Shown here: in pieces, positions 1 through 6,310 of the stretch | Numbering within the stretch: the first letter of the stretch is position 1 | Layout: each line of letters opens with the position of its first letter | Source of the DNA: an uncultured Erysipelotrichaceae bacterium | Lineage (GTDB): Bacteria; Bacillota_I; Bacilli_A; Acholeplasmatales; Anaeroplasmataceae | Direction of reading: 5' to 3' | DNA: 6,866 bases | NCBI GenBank assembly: GCA_902796895.1 | Contig: CADBQV010000148.1 | Span: 1-6,866, forward strand | Notes under the pieces: model-generated | Told to the model about the DNA's origin: nothing | What the model saw: only the letters and a program-made list of their open reading frames with translations | Database searches by the model: none | Made by a program: the position numbers and the translations under genes

Positions 1-654
1 GATGCTGATTTACAAGATGATATTAATGCTATTGATGAAATGATTGAAAAATATGAAAATGGTAATGATATTGTATATGGAGTAAGAAATTCTAGAAAAA
101 AAGATTCTTTTTTCAAAAGATTTACTGCAGAATCATATTATAAATTACTTAAAAAAATGGGTGTAGAAATAATATTTAATCATGCTGATTATCGTTTAAT
201 GTCAAAAAGAGTAGTTATTGAATTATTAAAATTTGAAGATAATAATTTATTTTTAAGAGGTATGGTACCTCAAATAGGCTTTAAATCAGATGAAGTAAAA
301 TATGATAGACTTTTAAGATTAAAAGGTGAATCTAAATATTCATTAAGTAAAATGTTATTACTTGCATGGAATGGTATTACTTCTTTTTCTGTTAAGCCAT
401 TAAAGCTAATATTAAATTTAGGTATATTTATGTTATTTATATCTATAATATGCTTAATAACATTTACTATATTATTTTTAACTGAAGTCTTAAATTATAA
501 TATTGGTTCATATATAATTATGTTTATGGCATTCTTTACATCTATTATATTAATATCTTTAGGTGTAGTAGGACAATACGTTGGAAAAACATTACAAGAA
601 GTTAAAAAGAGACCTAGATATATTATTGATAAAATTATAAATGATGAAAATTAG
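1..654 (+). CDS. Membrane-anchored family 2 glycosyltransferase, C-terminal part (5' end outside window)
   Basis: This is the end of a GT2 glycosyltransferase of the dolichol/undecaprenyl-phosphate sugar transferase type (GtrB/YkcC/DPM1-like). Such enzymes move a sugar from a nucleotide donor to a polyprenyl phosphate at the membrane for wall or surface glycan modification. The frame is open from base 1, giving 217 visible residues, so the ATG at 40 is internal. The first residues, DADLQDD, are the metal/nucleotide-binding DxD region of the GT-A fold. NHADYRLMS (about 60-68), an FLRG segment (about 84-87) and GESKY (about 109-113) are conserved in this branch. Two hydrophobic segments follow at about 136-161 and 170-194, then a short basic tail (KKRPRY). 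About 90-100 N-terminal residues are probably missing. Donor and acceptor are unknown. By eye this gene is more AT-rich than the opposing operon, and it is functionally unrelated to it. Confidence 0.9.
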   Translation, partial: DADLQDDINAIDEMIEKYENGNDIVYGVRNSRKKDSFFKRFTAESYYKLLKKMGVEIIFNHADYRLMSKRVVIELLKFEDNNLFLRGMVPQIGFKSDEVKYDRLLRLKGESKYSLSKMLLLAWNGITSFSVKPLKLILNLGIFMLFISIICLITFTILFLTEVLNYNIGSYIIMFMAFFTSIILISLGVVGQYVGKTLQEVKKRPRYIIDKIINDEN

Positions 655-681
655 AAACTATTTATTAGTTTCTTTTTTTTT
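653..681 (+). terminator. Rho-independent terminator of the glycosyltransferase gene
   Basis: An 8-bp perfect stem, AGAAACTA (653-660) with TAGTTTCT (666-673), encloses a 5-base loop and runs into a T tract up to 681. The A and G of the TAG stop codon (652-654) form the base of the stem, so termination follows directly on the end of translation. Confidence 0.8.
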
Positions 682-682
682 A

Positions 683-712
683 TAAAAAAAGACCTTACAA
701 AAATGTAAGATC
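683..712 (-). terminator. Rho-independent terminator of the minus-strand operon
   Basis: Read on the minus strand, GATCTTACA (712-704) pairs with TGTAAGGTC (699-691) across a 4-base loop, with one G:U pair. A run of seven T follows (690-684). It lies 12 bases past the stop of the symporter gene and marks the end of the long operon. It is a separate hairpin from the plus-strand terminator at 653-681, not one shared bidirectional element. Confidence 0.82.
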
Positions 713-724
713 AATTTAATATTA

Positions 725-2335
725 TTAAGCTTCTTCTTTTTCTATAGGAGTTTCTTCATCATTTGTTATATCTCTATTATCATTTGCTTCAGCTAAAGCT
801 AAATCAGCAGGTACGATAACTTTTTGATTATAGCATTCAAATAAATTATCAACACCATCTGGAGCTTTTGTGAATCTTGAAATTAGAGGTACACTAATTA
901 AGCTTACAACCATAGCTAATACACCCATATATATTGAATCAGAGAAATCAAACCATAAAATTGTATAGTCTGAATGAACTGAAGTTATTTGTGGATGAAC
1001 GTCTGCTAAGCCAAGGACTAAGCCAACAAGAGAAATTGTAATACCTAATATAAATGATGCATATACTGATACTTTAGAAGTTTTCTTTGAATAAAGTCCA
1101 AATAGGAATGGTCCAATGAAGGCACCTGATATTGCACCCCATGAAATACCCATTAATGATGCTATATCATTTGTAAATTCTTTTGGTCCATAATATTGGA
1201 AAATAGCCATACCAGCACTTACAACAATGAATATTAATACAAATACTCTAAGTAAAGTCATTCTTTTCTTTTCAGGCATTTGTTTTTTAGAATCCATTAA
1301 ATCAAATACTACTGTAGCAGCTGATGTATGAACTAAGCCTGATAATGTAGACATTGATGCAGCAAGTACTAATACAATTACTATAGCTACAACTACTACA
1401 TTTAAGTTAGCAACGATATCAGGAATGATTGTTGAACTATATTCTTCTGCAAATAATCTTGAAAAACCACCTAAGAAATAGCATCCACCAGCAACAACTA
1501 TAGCAAATAGTGTTGAAATAACAGAGCCTTTTCTAATTTGGTTTTCATTTTTGATTGAATAAAACTTACCAACCATTTGTGGTAATCCCCAGCATCCTAA
1601 AGATGTTAATAATACAACAAATATCAAATGAACTGGATCTGGTCCAAACATTGATGCAAATTGCCAGCCTTTACCAGCAAGTGCTTTAAATGAGCCCATT
1701 AAACCACCATTAATATTTAATGTAAATATAACAACTAATGCTATACCAATTAGCATTATTATACCTTGAATGAATGAGTTAATTGCTGTAGACATCAAAC
1801 CACCAATTATAACATATAATGCTGTTACAACTGATATAATTAAAATCCAAACAAAATATGGAACATCTGGAGAGAATGTTACATTAAATAAATAAGCTAA
1901 TCCATTATAAAGTGCTGCAGTATAAGGTATTAAGAATACGAATACAATAATTGCAGCAAAGATTCTTAAGCCTTTAGAATTAAATCTTTTAGCAAAGAAA
2001 TCAGGCATAGTAGATGATTTTAAATGCTGTGTCATAATTCTTGTTTTACGACCAAGTAAAACCCATGCTAGCCATGAACCAATTAAAGCATTACCTATAC
2101 CAATCCAAAATGCAGATACACCAAATGCAAATCCGAATGATCCAGCGTAACCAATAAATACAACGGCACTAAAATATGATGTACCATATGCAAAGGCAGA
2201 TAGCCATGGTCCAACATTTCTTCCACCTAAGACAAAGTCATTTGAATTTGATGCTTTTTTTCTACAATAAAAGCCAATAAAAATTGTTGCAACGAAGAAT
2301 ATTGCGATAAATAATATTTTTACAAATAAATCCAT
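725..2335 (-). CDS. Sodium:solute symporter (SSS family), PanF-like
   Basis: A 536-residue polytopic membrane protein of the SSS family (LeuT fold, usually 12-13 helices) that imports a solute with Na+. The pattern resembles the PanF/carboxylate branch more than PutP: TSYFSAVVFIGYAG (52-65) in the first core helix, GGL followed by INSFIQGIIMLIG (178-197), GLPQMVGKFYS (250-260), and AASMSTLSG (325-333). S329 and T330 of the last match the Ser/Thr pair that binds Na+ in the family. Where PanF has an Asn-Asp pair before the xxQG motif, this protein has N186-S187, so the acidic residue is missing. The C-terminal tail (about 490-536) is hydrophilic and acidic. The start is supported by AGAGG nine bases upstream, which overlaps the stop of the preceding ligase gene. 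This is the last gene before the terminator. The substrate is unknown. An aryl or other organic acid is inferred from context; pantothenate is an alternative. Confidence 0.9.
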   Translation of the reverse strand: MDLFVKILFIAIFFVATIFIGFYCRKKASNSNDFVLGGRNVGPWLSAFAYGTSYFSAVVFIGYAGSFGFAFGVSAFWIGIGNALIGSWLAWVLLGRKTRIMTQHLKSSTMPDFFAKRFNSKGLRIFAAIIVFVFLIPYTAALYNGLAYLFNVTFSPDVPYFVWILIISVVTALYVIIGGLMSTAINSFIQGIIMLIGIALVVIFTLNINGGLMGSFKALAGKGWQFASMFGPDPVHLIFVVLLTSLGCWGLPQMVGKFYSIKNENQIRKGSVISTLFAIVVAGGCYFLGGFSRLFAEEYSSTIIPDIVANLNVVVVAIVIVLVLAASMSTLSGLVHTSAATVVFDLMDSKKQMPEKKRMTLLRVFVLIFIVVSAGMAIFQYYGPKEFTNDIASLMGISWGAISGAFIGPFLFGLYSKKTSKVSVYASFILGITISLVGLVLGLADVHPQITSVHSDYTILWFDFSDSIYMGVLAMVVSLISVPLISRFTKAPDGVDNLFECYNQKVIVPADLALAEANDNRDITNDEETPIEKEEA

Positions 2336-2347
2336 TTTTATTTACCT

Positions 2348-3982
2348 CTACTTCTCAAGTTGAATTTGTACCAAAGACTTACCAATATATTTTTCTCTAA
2401 GCTTTGGTTTTTCAATTTTACCTGTAGCATTTCTAGGTACGCTTGCGATAATTATCTTTTTAGGACGTTTATATCGAGGTAAATCAAAACAGAATTTTTC
2501 TACTTCTTCAGCTGTTAATTCATATTGCTCTTTAGGTTCAACAATTGCACAAGCAATTTCACCTAATCTATCATCAGGTAATCCTATAACAGCAACATCT
2601 TTAACCTTATCAAATTTTCTAATGAAATCTTCAATTTGAACTGGATAAAGGTTTTCACCACCAGTTATAATTACATCTTTCTTTCTATCAACTAAATAAA
2701 TAAATCCATCTTTATCACGTTTAGCCATATCACCTGTATATAGCCAACCATCTTTTAATACTTCTTTAGTTGCTTCTTCATTCTTGTAATAACAAACCAT
2801 TACACCTGGGCCTTTAACACAAAGCTCACCAACCTCTTCAGGTTCGTTAACCTCTTTATTTCCATTCATTATTTTAACTTCCCATAAATAACCTGGGACG
2901 CCAATTGCACCAACATGGCTTGTATTTTCAACACCTAAATGAACACAACCTGGTCCAATAGATTCAGATAATCCATAGTTAGTATCGTATTGATGCTTAG
3001 GGAATACACTTAACCATCTTTGAATTAATGATGGTGGTACTGGTTGAGCACCGATATGCATTAATCTCCAACGACTTAAATCATAATCCTCTAATTTAAC
3101 ATCTCCACGTTCAATTGAATCTAAGATATCTTGAGCCCATGGAACTAAAAGCCATGCGATTGAGCATTTTTCATCGCTCATTGCTTTTAATATCCATTCT
3201 GGTTTAATTCCTTTTAAAAGTACTGCCTTAGATTGAGATATAAGGCTTCCAAACCAGTGCATTTTAGCACCTGTATGGTATAAAGGTGGAATACATAAGA
3301 ATACATCATCTTTTTGCTGACCATGATGTTTTTGTTCCCATATACATGATGAAATTAAAGCTTTATGTAAGTGTAATATTGCTTTTGGAAAGCCTGTTGT
3401 ACCACTTGAAAAATAAATAGCAGCTTCATCATCTTCTGTTAATTTTACATTTGGTTTTATAGTAGAGAAGCAATCAATAAAATCATTGTAGCTATCTGCA
3501 AAAGGAACCTTTTCATTGCCTACAAATACAAGTGTTTGTACAAGTGGTGTATGATCGGCAATTGGTTCAACTCTACCAATAAATTCAGGTCCAAATACTA
3601 ATGCATTACAATCAGCTAAATCTAAACAATATTTGATTTCATCTGATGTGTATCTATAATTCATAGGTACAGCTAAGCAACCATTTTTAAGTACACCAAA
3701 ATAAATTGGTAGCCACTCTAATGAATTCATTAATAATATTGCGACCTTATCCCCTTTTTTAAGTCCTCTTGATTTTAAGAAATTTGCGAACTTATTTGCA
3801 GTATCATCAAATTCCTTCCACGTAATGCTTCTTCTATATTCACCTTCAAGTGAAGGCTCAACTAAGCTTGCTTCTCTCCAAGTTTTATACTTTTCAGAAA
3901 CAATTTGTGGATTAAGTTCTACTAAGCATTCCTCATTTGGAAAATCCTTAGCATTCTTTTCCAATAAATCTACGATAGTCAT
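2348..3982 (-). CDS. AMP-forming acyl/aryl-CoA ligase (class I adenylate-forming enzyme)
   Basis: A 544-residue member of the ANL superfamily. It activates a carboxylic acid with ATP to an acyl-adenylate and then transfers it to CoA. All core motifs are present: the phosphate loop SSGTTGFPK (192-200), YGLSE (336-340, with Ser where Thr is usual), YTGD (415-418), the hinge region DRKKDVIITGGENLYP (432-447), and the C-terminal NATGKIEK with the likely catalytic lysine K522. The length is typical of full acyl-CoA synthetases. An extra hydrophilic segment at about 24-50 precedes the usual SITWKEFDDTANKFANFL helix. The start is set by AGGAG six bases before the ATG. It sits between the tandem-ACT gene (30-base gap) and the symporter (12-base gap), which suggests that it activates an imported acid. 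It is only distantly related to the operon's PaaK. The substrate could be an aryl acid, a medium-chain fatty acid or an alicyclic acid, and cannot be decided from sequence alone. Confidence 0.9.
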   Translation of the reverse strand: MTIVDLLEKNAKDFPNEECLVELNPQIVSEKYKTWREASLVEPSLEGEYRRSITWKEFDDTANKFANFLKSRGLKKGDKVAILLMNSLEWLPIYFGVLKNGCLAVPMNYRYTSDEIKYCLDLADCNALVFGPEFIGRVEPIADHTPLVQTLVFVGNEKVPFADSYNDFIDCFSTIKPNVKLTEDDEAAIYFSSGTTGFPKAILHLHKALISSCIWEQKHHGQQKDDVFLCIPPLYHTGAKMHWFGSLISQSKAVLLKGIKPEWILKAMSDEKCSIAWLLVPWAQDILDSIERGDVKLEDYDLSRWRLMHIGAQPVPPSLIQRWLSVFPKHQYDTNYGLSESIGPGCVHLGVENTSHVGAIGVPGYLWEVKIMNGNKEVNEPEEVGELCVKGPGVMVCYYKNEEATKEVLKDGWLYTGDMAKRDKDGFIYLVDRKKDVIITGGENLYPVQIEDFIRKFDKVKDVAVIGLPDDRLGEIACAIVEPKEQYELTAEEVEKFCFDLPRYKRPKKIIIASVPRNATGKIEKPKLREKYIGKSLVQIQLEK

Positions 3983-4012
3983 TTCTTTCTCCTAATTTCT
4001 TTTTAAATAATT

Positions 4013-4411
4013 CTAGTAATATTTTTTAAGTAATAATTCATCAACTTCTTTAATGTTTGGTGCTTTTAATATTGCTTCTGCACCAAAATTAGTGTTTCCG
4101 ATGAATACATATAAATATTCAATTTCTATATTATTTTCAGTTAATATATTTAATAGTTCATTTAATCCATTTGGCTTATCAGGAACTACTGCATTAATAA
4201 CATCTGTTAATTTTGCTGTATATCCTTCATTTTTTACTAATTCAAGGGCTTTTACACCATCATCAACAATTAGTCTTAAAATACCAAAATCAGCTGAATC
4301 AGCAATTTGAAGTGAACGAATATTAATATTATTACTTCCAAGTAATTTTGTTATGTCGGCAATTGCACCGGCTTTATTTTCAAGAAAAATAGATAATTGT
4401 TTAACAATCAT
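4013..4411 (-). CDS. Small tandem-ACT-domain protein (probable amino-acid sensor)
   Basis: A 132-residue protein made of two ACT-like units and nothing else. The first, about 1-70, opens with a beta strand (VKQLSIFLE), then the ligand-turn motif NKAG (12-15), a helix (AIADITKLLGSNNINI) and strands through FGILRLIVDD. The second, about 71-132, has VVPDKPNGLNELLNIL, then IEIEYLYVFI and a final helix. ACT units commonly bind amino acids at their interfaces. Stand-alone tandem-ACT proteins (COG4747 type) are often found beside paaK and ior genes. It has no DNA-binding or catalytic domain, so it probably acts on a partner protein, perhaps PaaK or IorAB, by sensing an aromatic amino acid; this is inference. 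Its AGGTGA Shine-Dalgarno, five bases from the ATG, overlaps the paaK TGA stop, which implies translational coupling. Confidence 0.85.
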   Translation of the reverse strand: MIVKQLSIFLENKAGAIADITKLLGSNNINIRSLQIADSADFGILRLIVDDGVKALELVKNEGYTAKLTDVINAVVPDKPNGLNELLNILTENNIEIEYLYVFIGNTNFGAEAILKAPNIKEVDELLLKKYY

Positions 4412-4421
4412 TTATATCACC

Positions 4422-5729
4422 TCACACAAGCTTTCTTTTATCAATTACACGTTTAGCTTTTCCTTCGCTTCTTGCAATTGAATTAGGGTTAACTAATGTA
4501 ACCTTAGCACCAATACCTAAAACACTTCTTAATCTATCTACTAATTGCTTTTGAAGCTTTTCAATTGAAGCCATATCATCAGCAAATAAATCAGGAGCCA
4601 TTTCAACAAATATATCAAGTGTATCTGTATTATTTTGTCTATCTACAACAATTTGATAATTTGCTGTAATTCCATTTGAACAATTTTGAAGTAATACTTC
4701 TTCAATTTGTGATGGGAATACATTTACTCCTCTTATTATTAACATATCATCAGAACGACCCTTAGGCTTACTTAATCTTATAAATGTTCTTCCACATTTA
4801 CATTTTTCTGTTTGAACAACACCTAAATCTCTTGTTCTATATCTTAAAATAGGGAATCCTTCTTTATCAATTGTAGTAAATACAAGCTCACCAACCTTGT
4901 TAGCTTCTTCAATTGGTTCTAATGTTTCAGGATCAATTATTTCTAATATAAAATGATCTTCATTAATATGCATTCCACATTGATTTTCACATTCAAATGC
5001 TACACCTGGGCCTACAATTTCAGTAAGTCCATATATATCATATGCTTTTATATGTAGTTTTTCTTCTATTTGTTTTCTCATCTCTTCAGTCCAAGGTTCT
5101 GCACCAAAGATACCTGCTTTTAGCTTTAATTTATCAACTACACCCATTTTTTCTGCTGTTTCAGCAAGATATAAGGCATAAGATGGTGTACAAGCTAAAA
5201 TAGTTGCACCGAAGTCAATCATTGTTTCAATTTGTCTTTCTGTATTACCTGATGAAATAGGTATTACAGTTAAGCCTAATTTTTCAGCACCATAATGTAA
5301 GCCAAAGCCACCTGTAAATAAGCCATAGCCATAAGCAACTTGAACTACATCATCTTTTGTAGCACCAATAGATACTAACATTCTTGCAGTACAATCAGCC
5401 CACATATCTAAGTCGTTTTTAGTATAACCAACTACTATTCTTTTACCTGTTGTTCCACTTGAAGCATGGATTTCAACAATATCAGATAATGGTCTTGCAA
5501 ATAAGCCATATGGATAATAGTCTCTTAAGTCACTTTTATATGAGAATGGAAGCTTATGTAGGTCTTCTATACCTTTAATATCTTCTGGTTTAATACCTGC
5601 TTCATCCATTCTTTTTCTATAGCATTCTACATTATCATAAACATATTTAACTTCTTTTATTAATTTTTCACTTTGTAATTTTTTAATATCAGCACGAGGC
5701 ATACATTCGAAATCTTTATGGAAATACAT
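4422..5729 (-). CDS. paaK: Phenylacetate-CoA ligase (PaaK family)
   Basis: A 435-residue enzyme of normal PaaK length. The family reaction is phenylacetate (or another aryl-acetate) + ATP + CoA to aryl-acetyl-CoA + AMP + PPi, in the cytoplasm. The N-terminus with ECMPRADIKKLQ (8-19) is typical, which supports the start; AGGGAG lies nine bases upstream and overlaps the iorB stop. Motifs in order: phosphate loop HASSGTTGKRIVVGYT (88-103, with Arg after GTTGK where Pro is common), YGYGLFTGGFGLHYGAE (133-149), IYGLTE (232-237), GMHINEDHFILEI (252-264), LRYRTRDL (295-302), RGVNVFPSQIEE (333-344), and the C-terminal ARSEGKAKR with the likely catalytic lysine (K424 or K426). Cys247, Cys251, Cys310 and Cys312 could form a metal site. 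Lying next to iorAB, it probably supplies or consumes aryl-acetyl-CoA for that enzyme. Specificity among phenyl-, hydroxyphenyl- and indole-acetate is not readable. Confidence 0.93.
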   Translation of the reverse strand: MYFHKDFECMPRADIKKLQSEKLIKEVKYVYDNVECYRKRMDEAGIKPEDIKGIEDLHKLPFSYKSDLRDYYPYGLFARPLSDIVEIHASSGTTGKRIVVGYTKNDLDMWADCTARMLVSIGATKDDVVQVAYGYGLFTGGFGLHYGAEKLGLTVIPISSGNTERQIETMIDFGATILACTPSYALYLAETAEKMGVVDKLKLKAGIFGAEPWTEEMRKQIEEKLHIKAYDIYGLTEIVGPGVAFECENQCGMHINEDHFILEIIDPETLEPIEEANKVGELVFTTIDKEGFPILRYRTRDLGVVQTEKCKCGRTFIRLSKPKGRSDDMLIIRGVNVFPSQIEEVLLQNCSNGITANYQIVVDRQNNTDTLDIFVEMAPDLFADDMASIEKLQKQLVDRLRSVLGIGAKVTLVNPNSIARSEGKAKRVIDKRKLV

Positions 5730-5742
5730 TTTATTTTTCTCC

Positions 5743-6309
5743 CTATTTTTTATAATTATAGCCTAAATCAAATGCTTTTAAGTTTATATCTAATAATTTT
5801 TGAGGTACTGTCTTTTTAATTACTTCTACCCATTTTTCATATGGAATATCAGTACTTTTAGCTAAAAGACCAATAAGTACGACATTAACAGTTTTAATAT
5901 TACCTGCTTCTTTAGCAAGTGTTAAGGCATCAACACATACTAAATTACATTTGCTTGAAATCTTTTCTTTTATATCCTTTGGATATTCCATTGCGCCGAT
6001 TATAACTGGCATTGGATTCATTTCTTGATCATTAGCGATTATTTTTCCATCTTTTTTAAGATAAGGTAATGCTCTAAATGCTTCTAGCATTTCAAATGCT
6101 AAAATAATATCAGCCTCACCCTTATCAATAATTGGTGAATATACCTTATCAGCAAATTTTACATAAGTAACAACTGAACCACCTCTTTGGCTCATACCAT
6201 GAACTTCTGATACTTTTACATCATATCCTAAGTCAATAACAACATTACCAATAATTCTTGATGCTAGTAATGTTCCTTGTCCACCTACTCCAACAATCAT
6301 TATATTCAT
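5743..6309 (-). CDS. iorB: Indolepyruvate:ferredoxin oxidoreductase, beta (gamma-domain type) subunit
   Basis: The small subunit of indolepyruvate:ferredoxin oxidoreductase, which with IorA performs aryl-pyruvate + CoA + oxidised ferredoxin to aryl-acetyl-CoA + CO2 + reduced ferredoxin. With the start chosen here it has 188 residues, normal for IorB. The family signature is clear: VGVGGQGTLLAS near the N-terminus (6-17) and SEVHGMSQRGGSV (34-46). The rest follows the pyruvate/ketoisovalerate oxidoreductase gamma-domain pattern with no transmembrane or cluster-binding motif. The frame could be extended four codons to a TTG at 6321, overlapping iorA, but the ATG at 6309 has GGTGA five bases upstream and gives the usual MNIMIVGVGGQG start. 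It begins one base after the iorA stop, which indicates tight translational coupling and equal expression of the two subunits. Confidence 0.92.
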   Translation of the reverse strand: MNIMIVGVGGQGTLLASRIIGNVVIDLGYDVKVSEVHGMSQRGGSVVTYVKFADKVYSPIIDKGEADIILAFEMLEAFRALPYLKKDGKIIANDQEMNPMPVIIGAMEYPKDIKEKISSKCNLVCVDALTLAKEAGNIKTVNVVLIGLLAKSTDIPYEKWVEVIKKTVPQKLLDINLKAFDLGYNYKK

Positions 6310-6310
6310 A

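Noticed and set aside
40..42. The ATG at 40 as the start of the glycosyltransferase.
   Set aside because: The frame is open from base 1, and the preceding codons encode the conserved DADLQDD motif; the gene is cut by the window edge.
655..724. A small RNA or riboswitch in the only sizeable intergenic gap.
   Set aside because: The whole 70 bases is accounted for by two convergent terminators and short AT-rich spacers; no promoter or aptamer-like structure is visible.
4053..4310. An 85-codon open frame on the plus strand.
   Set aside because: It lies wholly antisense inside the well-supported tandem-ACT gene, has no Shine-Dalgarno or recognisable domain, and looks like a mirror of that gene's AT-rich codons.
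4422..4424. Reassignment of TGA to tryptophan, considered because the DNA resembles AT-rich mollicute-like lineages.
   Set aside because: paaK ends at this TGA at the normal family length, with the next gene's ribosome binding site overlapping it; tryptophans in these genes are encoded by TGG.
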